DNA of 64,000 nt. Source: Acridotheres tristis. Taxonomy: Eukaryota; Chordata; Aves; Passeriformes; Sturnidae. The position numbers were made by a program, and so were the translations under genes. The notes beneath the pieces are model-generated. The model was not told the origin of the DNA, made no database searches, and saw nothing but the letters and a program-made list of their open reading frames with translations. The stretch covers positions 10,109,444 to 10,173,443 of the forward strand of contig CM072896.1 of the NCBI GenBank assembly GCA_037013685.1, given 5' to 3'. Numbering within the stretch: position 1 is the stretch's first letter; the number at the start of each line of letters is the position of its first letter. This document shows, piece by piece, positions 1 to 11,400 of the stretch.

Positions 1-150
1 CAGGTTTACAGAAAATAAAGAGTGAAGATAAGAATAGCTTAGTTGAAAAAACACTTTCCAAAGCTAAAAAGAGTGATGGTTGAGGAATAAGGGTGATTCG
101 AAAATATCTGAATTCTTCTGGAGTGCCTTGGCTTGCATGTTTACTCCCAG

Positions 151-288
151 CTTGAAGGTGGCACCTTCTTCAGGCAGAAACAGAAGTCCCATGTGCTGCC
201 GTCCTGTGCGCAGATGGCTGTGTGTCCTGGGCTGGCTTTGAACCTGTCAAAAGGGATAAGGGTCATTTCACTTGAAAAAGTACACCAG
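151..288 (+). CDS. Candidate internal exon 1 (phase 0-0, 46 codons)
   Basis: The segment is preceded by a TTTACTCCCAG acceptor and followed by a CAG/GTGAGA donor, both good matches to vertebrate splice consensus. It is 138 bp and only one frame is open; the other two contain stops. It encodes 46 residues from LEGGTFFRQKQ to ISLEKVHQ, with a hydrophobic middle (AVCPGLALNLSKGIRV). It is clearly richer in GC than its surroundings, as coding exons usually are in AT-rich bird DNA. No domain is recognised. Its exit phase 0 fits the next candidate at 6738. It could instead belong to an unrelated transcript. Confidence 0.42.
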
Positions 289-3200
289 GTGAGATACCAT
301 TGTGGTTTCTTCTGGCCTGCCTCATTATTTAAGCTTTACATAGCAAGGCAATATTGTAGCTCTTATATAACTATTATTGACCATATTTGGGATTTTATGT
401 AGCACATACTTATGTGCTGCTTTTACAAAGGTACTACTTTGCAGATTTACAGAGGGGATTAGAATAAAGAGATGATAACAAGACACAAGTTATGGGTTCT
501 GTCTGGACAGTGTGTCAAAGTATGCCACATAAACCTTTGGTAAAAACAGGCACTGGAACTCCTTTGCCTGTATTGCAAAGGGCAAGCAGTTTGCAGAGAT
601 CAATTGCAGAGGCGGGCAGCTGTTCATGGCTTCTTGCTTCACACTTGAGCAGCTCCTGGGAATTACTTTAGCAGCCTGAAGCTCCCTGGCTGCTTCTGAA
701 AAGTGAGATTTTATGAACTCTTGAGAAGAACAATGAAATGAAACCCATTCTGATCCTTCCCTGGGCCACTCCTGGAACAACCTACTTGTTTCTCAAGGTG
801 TCAAATCTTTTGCATAGATTATGGTCCAGTTTTCCAGTGCTTTTTCTGATGCCATTCTCAGAGACCCTACAAATGTACCCTCCAGCAGACCAGGTGGAGC
901 AGTTAGTATAGCACTTGGTATAGCTGGAGTGTTCAGTGGAGTCTGCAACTGGAGACTTTGCTTTTCAAAAGTAGCTTGGATAGACTTAGAATTTTAAAGG
1001 TGTGGAGCACCACACCTGCTGGTGTGCTGTCTTCTCTCACACACGTGCTGTGCTGCTGCAGGTGCTGGGTTGGTGCTCATCAGTTTATGGCTGTTCTCAG
1101 CATGATTCACTGGGCATCAGTAGACAGTGCTATTAGAATTAGCAAATGGAGGCAGTATCACAACCTTGCTTAGTGTGGGAAGGGAAAGCACATTCATAAA
1201 TGATGGGGTGTGCTCAGTTCCTTCAGTTTATAGGGAAGTACTGGCTGGGAAAGAATTGCCCAGAGAGTTTTAGGAGTATTGCCTGTCCAGGCTGAAAGCA
1301 AGACTTTTTCTTTGAATAATATACAACTGGTAATTCAGTCTTTCAGAAGGCAGTTTAATGTCTACGTCTTGCCCACTCAAGAAGGTACAGCATTGCAGTC
1401 AACTTAGGTCTTTTTCTAAGTTGTTACAAGCATTTATTTTCTGCTAAGGAGAAAAAGCCCTGAACAAACAACAATAAAAAATCGCTGAAAACTGGCAAGC
1501 TATATGCATGTTATGAGTCTTGAATAGAGAAATTTCTTCATCATATTTTAATAAGATATATATTGTTTCCTACAGTGTGTTATAATACTTCCTTTCGTTA
1601 TGGAAGGAAAGCTGTTGCAGGGATGCATTCTGAATAATGGTCTTAATATTAGGATAAAAACAGTCACTGTTTTTTTACTCTCATTTTGAATGCGTGCTTA
1701 AAGCTGAAGTTCCTTTTTTTCAGTTAAATAATATTTTATTCTTATTAAGAGACTGATTCTGTGGAGACCTATGTTCCTGCAGATTTTTTAGCAGTTACTA
1801 CAGTGATGCCTTCACCACGTTAGGAGCACTCCTCTCTGCCTAGCAGCATCATGTCCTTTACCTTCGAAGAGTTGGGTTTTTTTGTTTTTTTTTAGTTTTT
1901 TTAATTTTGTTTAACTTCAAGGGTAGCTTAGAAGTTCAGAAAGGCTTTGGCTGATTCTGTACAGGACATAGGGCTAAGAGTCTGTGTGAAAACAGAAGAG
2001 AAATGAAGCCCTGGAAATTGGAGATGCCTTCTCTTAAAATCCAATTATCTGCTGGGAAACAAGAGACAAGAGGAGAATAATTGAATGGGACAGTACAGAA
2101 AGTCTGTCTTTGTAGTGCATTGAGCAGGCCGTGTTTCAGCTGTCTAGCTGTTACATGAGCAACGTTATTTATCTGTTGGCAACTTGCTTCTGACATTATC
2201 ACTAAATTGGTCCCGCAGTCTGTTGTCCATCATCTACAATAATTCAGAGATGTGGCATCTCCTACTTGGTCTCTTTTACTTCCAGAGCACAACAAACCAA
2301 ACTGTACATTGTCTTGTAAAATAGCTCAACTCCCAGAAATTAAACATGTGTTTGCAAAAGCTGTTTAATCATTTAGTTTTTGCCTCAGAACAAAACACCT
2401 CTCAAATGAATTGCTTATAACTGTCCGTTTTATTTATGACAGCAAGGTCATGGGTGAAAAGGAAAGAGCATCTCAGTGCTAGTCTGCCTTTGTTTAGGGT
2501 GTTTTGAGGAAGGAGTTCAGTGAGTCTCAGAGTCCTGGTGCATGGGTCACAGTGAGAAAGTGGCAGGAATATGGTGAAATCACCCAGTGGGTCAGCAGCA
2601 CTCAGCTCACAGAGGCTCTGCACTAAATCACAGTCAAGCTTTGGTCTTGTTACCTCTCTAAAAGTTAATTTTTTGTGTGTCATTATGTTTGTCAAAGAGC
2701 TACCAGTTACATTTGCTATGATTTAGACTGTTGGCAGTGGTTTAGTGTGTATTAAATGGTAGCAAAATGGGAACAGCATGGAAAGATGCAGTAAAAGGGT
2801 CTCTTTGAAAGCTGGAAGGATCAGGAACAACAAGATTTAGATTTTACGAGGCCAGTCTTTAATAAGATGGATTACAGGTTTTTCATGCCTGAGATACAGC
2901 ACACTGAATACATTAGTGCAGCTGCCAGGGCTCTAGAAGCAGCAGCACAGTCATGTCATGGTGCAGAGTACGGCTCATCAGCTCTGCTGATGGATGCAGA
3001 TATGCTGAGATACCTCCACTGTGCTGGTGGGGCTGAGTACAAGCATATTCTCGATGCTCCAGATGGGTCTATTAGCCCAGAAACAGCTGTTGGAGCCCTG
3101 AGACTCGTAAGGCACAAGAGCAGGAAGGTCAGAAAGGTTTATGAAGTGATGTGCAGTGGTGCCAAGCCATGAAGAGCACAAATAATGCTGCTGAGCTGAG

Positions 3201-6200
3201 CGGTGTGTTCAGCACGTGGTCAGTGTGCAGTGCAGTGAGCTGCCTCTCTGAGCTCTGGACCCACGCAGGGACTGTGGTTCCTTGGAGCTCTGCAGGGTTC
3301 TGCAGCAGGGGCAGGCACAGAGGGTGGGCAGGATGGTGCCTGCTCTGCTTTAAGCGTGTGAGAAGGCATTGGAAAATGTGGCTAGATATCCCTCTAACGT
3401 GGTGTCCTGCCTCCTACGGCAGCTACTCCCAGCTGGTCCAGGAGGCTTGGGAGGAACAGAACAGGGTCTGTTTGGTGACTCATCCCTGCAAAACTCCATC
3501 AACTGAACCTGCAGAGAGGAAGCAGTGATCTATATTTACTGTAGTTCCTAATTTGGATAGCTTATTCACAAAGAAAACCAGAATTTGAGGCCAGAATTTG
3601 AGCTGCCACCTCTGCCCCAAATCTGCTTAGGGAGCAAAGCAAGCATAGCCTCTCTTTTTTTCGCCCTTGTCCCAGCTCCTGAGGTATCACAGATGCCTGA
3701 GTATTTCAGAAATGAGTTTTCTGTGTTTTGCAAAGTTTACAGCAAAATATATGGCACAAAACCTGCTACTATTATTGTAGATTCAGAATAGCCACTTGTT
3801 TATATAGATACTAAAACATGACATTTAAATGTGAAACAAAATAGCACTGCATAGTATGGTTGGCACTGCTAACTTTTTAATGGGGTAAAACATGAATCTA
3901 TTGCTGTCATCTTACTGCTTATGACTGGAAAACGGAGAGATGGGAATTGTCAAAATTTTCAGGTAATGATGTTTTTTTCATTGAAGTGTTGTGCGTGTTC
4001 TGACCTGTGCTCCAGATGCATGTGCCTGTCTAATCCAAATGTAAAGGAAGATTTGGAAAGATATGATACTGGCAGTGGTGGAGGGAGGGACTAATATCAA
4101 GTGGGTATACTTGTTCAGTAAAAAAAAATAAAAAATGGAACATAAAGTAGTTGACCAAAAAAATGGTAACAAGTCTTCAGTCTGAGAATAGATTTAGAAT
4201 AAAGAGTACATAAATCTTTGCACTACTAATAATGTCATGTTTTTGAAAATACATATTATCAAAGGAAGCACCATAAGCCTTGAATTGATTTGATGACACA
4301 CAAGTTTCCTGTCTCCTTCTCTGTTTAATTTAATGGATTTGACTGCAAAGAATAGTTCTGCTTTGAAGAGCGCTTTAAAACAAAATCGAGTGAGCAGCAT
4401 TTAGTTAATCCAAAGTATCCAGTTCTGAATAAAAGTCATCCATTTCTTAAAAGGATTTGACTTTTCAGAATTCATCTTTGGTATATGTGTTAATACAGAT
4501 TCTGATGTGCCTGAGGATTAAACCACAGTGTTAAGTATGCATTATCAAGGCCATAAAGAAAAGTACTAAGAGCAGGGTTACAAACCCCTCAAACTACAGG
4601 TAATTATCTAAATTTTTATGGATGAAGTTTGTCTCTCTTCATTTTGATCTGATGGTGTGGAAAGTGAAGAATAATTTTAGTGGCTGACCACAATGAGCAC
4701 TGCCCAGCCCAGCACTTGGGAGAGCCGTTTGGGAGGTGTAGAATAATGACCCACAGTGGCTCCAAAGCTCCAGAAGAGAAACACTTTCTCTTTTGCAAAA
4801 TAACTATCACAGTAGCATTTAGGATTTCAGGTGTTTCTTTCTTTTTTCTTATTTTTAAATAAGTGAAATTGAAGAGCAGCAGAGGGAGAGCCATAGGATA
4901 TATGGCCCTATTTTATTCCAAGAATATAAATGATCATTTTCTTACATAAATGCAAATAAATATGCATTACCTTTCCATGTTTAATAAAACAGTATCTTGT
5001 TTTGGTGAACCCCCAGTGACATGTTACTGGGCAATGAAACCATGCATTTTAAAATCTCTTGGGTGTGTAAGAGTCTGCAAAATATGGCACTCAATCTTTA
5101 ATGCATAATCTCAAATTATCAAAGATAAAATGATTTCTTGAAGGACAGGAAAACAGTTGGGGTTTGCTGCTGTATTTACATCTCCATTTGGAATACAAAT
5201 GATGCTGAAGAGTGTGTTTGCCCAGTTCTTTATGGAGCTGCCAACCCTGAGCTCCTATCGGGCCAAGCAGCTGTTGACTCATCTGACCCTGGAGGAAAAA
5301 TTGCTTAAAGCTTCATGTAGTTTTAATGCTCAGTCAGGGATTACATCTGTGCCAGCTCTTGGCTTGCTTATCAAAGGTGGAGATGCTGGAACCTTTCTTT
5401 TGGTAGATTTTCCTGTTAAAGGTGTTGTAAACATCGTTGTAGCACATTGACAGAAGGAAAAAGACTGCTATAGAAAGGGAAAATACTGAAGGGGGCATTT
5501 TTGCTTTTGGGATGCATGCCTACATAATTTGAAATTTTAACTGAAGGGATAGCATATGTGACTTGGGTGGAGAGAGAGAAAACTAGTTGGAATGATATGA
5601 GAAATAATAAGATTTAATAAACTCTAAAATATTACTTTGTAAAACCTTAGTACAAACTAATGTGGGAATGTTTATATAGATATCTCATTGCAAACACAAG
5701 AACAATCAGGCTGACTTTCATGGAGAGGATAGTTTTAATTTTACTCTTTGACAGTCAGACAATTCATTCTAGTATGTAAAATGGGGAAAGAACAACTCTC
5801 AGGGGTGATTAGAAGATCAGGCTGCATAGTAAGAATGGTTGTTGTAATGTGACAACATGAATATCCATCTGTAATTCCATGTAGAGGCAAATGCTCATTA
5901 TGAAGGGAGAATTTTAAAAAGCTGGATTTTTAAAAAACAGTCTTTAGTAAAGTCTGGAAGTCCTGGACAGGGACGTAGGTACAGGGAGGAAAATGCCTGG
6001 CTACACTGTCTGCAAATGTTTAAGCTCAGGCTGAAAAGGAGATTGATGGGAATGGCACACATTTTAATGCTCACAAGGGAGAATATTCCCTGTGTTAAAA
6101 TTAGGAGCCTTCACTTGCAGGTTGTTGAGTATATTTGGAAATATAAGTAAGGGCAGTGTGGGCCTGGAGCTTTTCCATCCAGATATTTAAGCATATGTTA

Positions 6201-6737
6201 AAAAGGAAGGTCGAGACTTCCCTAATATAGGAAAAATTCTCTGATATACAGCTTGATAGCCTGCTCTGGAACCACAGCATTGTGGCTAGGGCAGCCAGCT
6301 GAATTATTCCATTTGAACTGATTTTCTAACTTGTCTCTATTCCTAGATCTCTTAAAAGGCAAATTCTGATTTTCTATGGATAAATTTCCTGCTATTCACA
6401 TAAATTCACAAAATTACTTTTGAGCATTTTTATCAATTCAAATTTGGGTAATAGCAGTTGTAATTTGTATTGCTTGATAGTCCCTTGGTGGGAGATTTGT
6501 GGAACTGATAAGCAGTGGATAAATGAAAGTGGAAAGTGTGATATTAGTAGTTCATTCCTACTTGGAATGATAAGGTAATGGCATTCCTGCTAAAATGTGG
6601 CCATTTTTATTGTTCCTCTCAGTATTCCTTTTGAAGAAATCTTACCTTAATGAGATAGCTGTAAAAAGAGGACCACAAATGTGGAAATAGAACTGTGTTC
6701 TTTTTTGCTCCCATGAAGCTACTCTTCATGTCTGCAG
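289..6737 (+). other. Probable intron or non-coding sequence
   Basis: This is AT-rich DNA with T-runs near 1870-1910. A GC-richer patch at about 2870-3540 has short overlapping ORFs on both strands. An open stretch at 5157-5450 is entered separately. I see no repeat family, RNA gene or convincing exon elsewhere in it. Confidence 0.4.
5157..5450 (+). other. Isolated 97-codon open stretch, possible decayed exon or retrocopy
   Basis: The stretch is open for 97 codons. Its middle part (SVFAQFFMELPTLSSYRAK, then QLLTHLTLEEKLLKAS) has coding-like composition and could form amphipathic helices. The local GC around 5215-5300 is higher than in the flanks. I see no strong acceptor or donor pair around the whole stretch, no upstream promoter, and no poly(A) tail or target-site duplication that would mark a processed copy. 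The AG at 5223 (TTTGCCCAG) could act as an acceptor, but the donor options are poor. I do not recognise the protein. It may be a fossil exon or simply a chance ORF. Confidence 0.18.
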
Positions 6738-6833
6738 TTGTGGCATAATTCTGAACCACTTGGCAACGAAGCCATTCTTCAGTCTTCTATTGCTGGTGTT
6801 TCTAAGCAGCTGTGTGTTGGCTGCAAAGGACAA
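6738..6833 (+). CDS. Candidate internal exon 2 (phase 0-0, 32 codons)
   Basis: A CATGTCTGCAG acceptor opens a 96-bp segment that ends at a weak CAA/GTGTGT donor. Read from phase 0 it gives LWHNSEPLGNEAILQ then SSIAGVSKQLCVGCKGQ, which joins the exon at 151 in frame. A second frame is also open and would read as a hydrophobic stretch, so the frame is not decided by the segment alone. The open frame runs past the donor to 6989, so the true 3' border is uncertain. The coding feel and phase fit are the only support. Confidence 0.28.
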
Positions 6834-8419
6834 GTGTGTACACTCCTCTTTACAACCAACACACAGTTTTGCTTAAGCAATGAGGCATTTGTCTGCTTAG
6901 TATTTGAGCACTGCTGGCAGCCTAAGGAATTTTTATTCTGTGTGTTCCTATGCATCTGCTCAGAGGGTTATGTAATACCTTATAAGTGCTGATGTTGCCT
7001 CACAGTAACAGATTTCTTGTAGTCTTGCAGTGGTACCAAGGACAAAGTTCTTAGCTACACTTTTCATCATTTTTTTCCCTTTAAATCTTGCAACAGAATA
7101 GTTCTGAAATCCACTTGGTGGGATTTTACATTGCAGCTGAATTTCCTAACATTTTTTTATGTATTCACTGACATCAGTGACATTTCATCCTGCTCTGTTG
7201 GGCTGCTTTTCCACTGCAAATACTTTAAGACTGAAGGTTCAGTTTGTTTGTCTGTCAGAACTCCATGATGAATCTGTTTTGATTTGTTTTTTGTTTTAAT
7301 TTGGAGATATGGACAAAAGGCTTTACTATACCTTGCCAAGATAAAAAGTCTCTCATAAGTGGTGGTAACACTTTTTATGCTACATGTATAGCAGATAGGA
7401 TGAGGACTCTTTATGCTGAGAAGTAAAATTCAGCTTTTTTGGAGTATTTGAAAGCTATTTTGCTATTTGTGATTTCTCCTAACTGTGTGTGAATCGATAA
7501 AAATGAACAGTTGAATTTGTTGATGTCCATTCCAGGACAAAAGGGTTCCATGTATGATGAATCTCTGCAGTTACTATCACCTAATGAATTCAAATGTGCA
7601 GCATTCACAGAGAATTTCAAGCATCACCAGTTCTAATTGCCTTCTTAATCTTATTAATTATCTCCTTTTCTAACTTTTGTTTAGAGTCAGCATAAAAATA
7701 TTCTTCCTGCTGAAATAACTTCATAGGCAAAGTTCAAGTGAGCAATTAGTGATTGCATCTGGTTTTGAGTTATTTTCCCAGCTTGTGGTAGTTCAGTTAA
7801 TAACCTTTTGAAATTCTCATGTATATCCCCAGGCAGCTGTAGGTCTGTTTCCCAAATCTACTGCAATGTTCTAAGTGCTCGTCTTTCTGGGACCATCTGC
7901 TTCTCTTCTCCAAAGACCATAAAATCCTTGGCAACCCCTTGAATGAACCTCATACTTCCTAACATTCAGGAGTAGATGGAACACATAAATAGAAAAACTA
8001 TGGGAAGATTTAAATTCTGATATTAAAGCTGTTTTGCATTCAATGACCATTACAAGAATAGATTTTATGCCTGAAAGCACCTTAGTGAACCATTATGTAT
8101 ATCTGCAGTGCACATAAAATTCTATTCCAGGAATACCAGAAAACTTCTTAAAATCAAAACAATATTTGAATACGCTAACATAAACTTATGAAATAGAAAC
8201 CCAAGTATTGGCTAAAAGAAATTAGGTAGCTATTTAAGCCTTTGAAAAGAGTGTATTTTGCAAACACACACACAAAAAGCTGGTTTGAATCTAAGAGTTT
8301 TCACTATGCACTACAATTTTAGTATGAGTTTCAGGTCAAAGGAGTTAACTGTGAATTGTCCGTTTAACTGAAGTATATAAAGTACTTGAGTTGCCCAGTT
8401 TTTCTCCTCTGTGTTCCAG

Positions 8420-8448
8420 AAAGCTGATAAGCACCTGCTTTCCCTGAG
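8420..8448 (+). CDS. Candidate short exon 3 (phase 0-2, 29 bp)
   Basis: A strong pyrimidine tract and acceptor (TTTTCTCCTCTGTGTTCCAG) precede 29 bp encoding KADKHLLSL plus two bases of an Arg codon. The donor GAG/GTGGTC is mediocre. Only one frame is open. Its exit phase of 2 is exactly what the exon at 14448 needs, completing AG|A as Arg. Exons this short occur by chance often, so the case rests on the acceptor and the phase fit. Confidence 0.22.
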
Positions 8449-11400
8449 GTGGTCAGTTACTCATACAAGCTATGTCTATACAAATAGACTTACTCAACAT
8501 TTTCTGCTTCTACAGATAGGCTGCCTTTTCTATCACTATCTTCAATTCTTTTAGGATAAATGAACTTTAAAATCAGCTATTTGGGTTTGGGGGTGTTTTT
8601 TCCTGTTCCTAGAGATTATCAAACTTCAGCTATGTACTCACTGAGTTGTGCCAGTAGTTTCTTCTCTCTCTGGGAAGTAACCCTTCCTGAAAACTATTCC
8701 TGCACTTAGGAATCTGGTTAACTTCAGATGGTAGAATCATATAATTTTATGGTTTTCTCTTGTTACTTCTTGCCTAAGTCCACCATGAATATGTAGAATA
8801 ATAAAGAACACATTCCTGTTGAGTTTATTGTAAATCCATGCTGATGATTATTTCCTGCTAGCACATCCCTTTACCTGTGCTGAGTCCATGAAACCTGAGG
8901 ATGGGATAGGTTTTTGCATCCTTTACTTGCACATTTACTTGTCTGGGATAGCAAGTGCTAGGTATCCAAGCTGCAGACAAGGCTGATATCCCTGGGCTCT
9001 CCCTCTTCATTTGTGCCTTCTCCAATGGAGCTAACACAGGTAATACAGGTGGGTTTGATCCAAACTCTTATCTGAATGAGCTTTCCTCTTCATTGAGTAT
9101 CCAGGGAAACTAAGAAGACTAGAATCTTAACTCAGCTGCAGACAGTGCAGTAATTTCTTATACAACTTGGGTGGAACATGATGGAAACACTCACCCCTCT
9201 GTCTGTGCTTGTTAACTCAGGGATGTGTTTGCAGTCCCTATAGACATTCCCAAGGTGGCCCAAAACAGGCCATTCCAGCCGTCTGAATCCTGACCTTGGC
9301 AATGCATCCTGAATTGGAATGTCCTTTGTCACTGGCTGACCTGGGGACACTTTCCTCTTTCTATGTGGCCATTTTGCAAAGTGGTTTGTGTAGATTGATA
9401 TTTGTAACTCAAGTTATATTGGTCATTCAATCACAGACTTTTGCTACCACTGATATCTTGCATAAACTCTGCTTATAAACTCTGCTTATATACTTGCCTG
9501 CTGTGCTTATATATATATGTATATCTATAAACACCGCATGGAAGTGTATAAACAGAGTTGTGCAGTTTTTAACCTGTGGCTGGTTTGCTCCTGCAGCATC
9601 ATCTAAGAATGTATTCTTACAAGTCCAACGGATCAGTTGTATAACCAGGGGTCAGTTACGTGGTCGATGTCCTGGCTCAGGTCCATAGCTCCATATGTTA
9701 AGGCATTGCTTCTCAGAAAAGCTCTGCTTCCCAGGCAGGGCTGTAGCCAGATCCTTTGTATTGCAATGTCCATCTCAGACTGCACACGCTGTGGTGAGCC
9801 TTGCACAGGTGTGCTTTGGACTGGATATGCATTCCCACCGATGATATAATTTGGCTTTGAATTTGTGCAAACAGCCATTTGTACTTCCTGTTCCTCTCCC
9901 TTTCATTTCCATGCTCAGTCAGGTGTGAGATTGCTACATACCTCTCAGGGAGTCTGCTTTTATTTTAGTAACAGCCTACATTTCCTTATCATCAGCACTC
10001 TGTATGTGGCACAACTCAGAAGTAGCTCTTCCACTGGAAAACAAACCTGTAGCTTTGCTACAGCTTACAGATAAAACAGTGACACTGGTGACTGGAAGAG
10101 CTGCTTCAAGCACAGACTGACAAGGCTGCTTCTGTAGCTCATACCAATCCTTCCATTGTCAGCCAGTGTGACCCTAATCTTTCACTCTTTGCAATCTTTC
10201 TTTTTCAGTTTTGGGTAAAGTATTGTCTTATTAAAATATTTAAACAATAATGTATCATAAGAAATGTACTGGATGGAGAAGGACTCCTTGGCGCTTACCA
10301 CATGTCTTAAAGGTCTGCCATCCTCCCCACTTCACACTTGCTACCCTCTCATAAACTTTTCTGAGTCTTTGATTTGTGTCCCTTGTGTTGTAAGTGGGAT
10401 GTGCCTCCTACCTCTCACTTCTGTTCTTGATCCTTTTGTCCTTTATCTAACAGTAGAATAATTTTAGGAACAGAGGTTGGTTTTTCCAAATACAGCCTTG
10501 ATGGTCACACTCCCCTCAGCTAACTAATTTGCTCAATGGATTTGTTAAAAAATGGAAATATATCTAAGGAGAGTGCTTTCTGGAGGCTTCTCTAAGCAGT
10601 TAGAAGATTTTCTAAGTACTTTATCTTTAGAAGTGTTCACTGGACCTTTATTTTATGAGCCTTGCAGGTTTCCCACATCAGAGATGACAGCCCTGGCATT
10701 TCCCATGCTTTTTCCAGTCATCTTCTTTCTGCTTGTGTTTTATTTGGCAGCCCAGGGGGTTAACATGATTGCCCATGTTCATTTAGGAGAGAAGAGACTT
10801 GGTAAAATAGCAATCCTTGCAGGTTAACCTCCCTGTGTTTTCAACTATATTGTTTAATAATGAAAAACCCAAAATTATTTTAAAGTAGACTTTGCATTTT
10901 TTTGCCTGTTCACCAGACAAGAGAGAAACAAAGACCTGTAAATGTCTTTATCCCTTGAACATTCTCTGTGAATTGATATCCTGTTTCAAGAGACTGAGGA
11001 GTTTCCCACTCTAGGCTGCTAACATGCCATTGCATTCAGGAAAATGAATGCCCAGAGGCAGAGGCACGTCCTCTGGAATCAGCCCACTCTGATGAACAAC
11101 ACACATTTCCATAACAGAATAGGCAGTGTGGGAGCCTTGGCAAGGAGCTGTGACTTAAAACAAAGACACATTTTTCCCAGTCTTCTATTTCAGGTCTGAC
11201 ATAACTTTGCTTTTCAAAAACAGGCTTACTCATTTCTTTGATTTATCTGTATTATTCAGTCTCTAGACCTTGTTTGTGGTTCCTTATGCAAAATTCAACA
11301 CTGTTGCTAAATTTGTGGCTCTTATGTTTGCATTTAATTTTTGATCAAATACTTTTTTGCATCAGTCATATAAAATATTCTCAAAGGGTAGAATTAATAT

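Noticed and set aside
2867..3528. Two consecutive + strand ORFs (101 and 125 codons) as a gene
   Set aside because: The frames differ, overlap a minus-strand ORF and lack a convincing splice junction between them. The Ala-rich start resembles no family I know.
10552..10827. 91-codon ORF with a hydrophobic segment as a small membrane protein
   Set aside because: The hydrophobic run comes from T-rich DNA. There is no promoter, splice support or family likeness.
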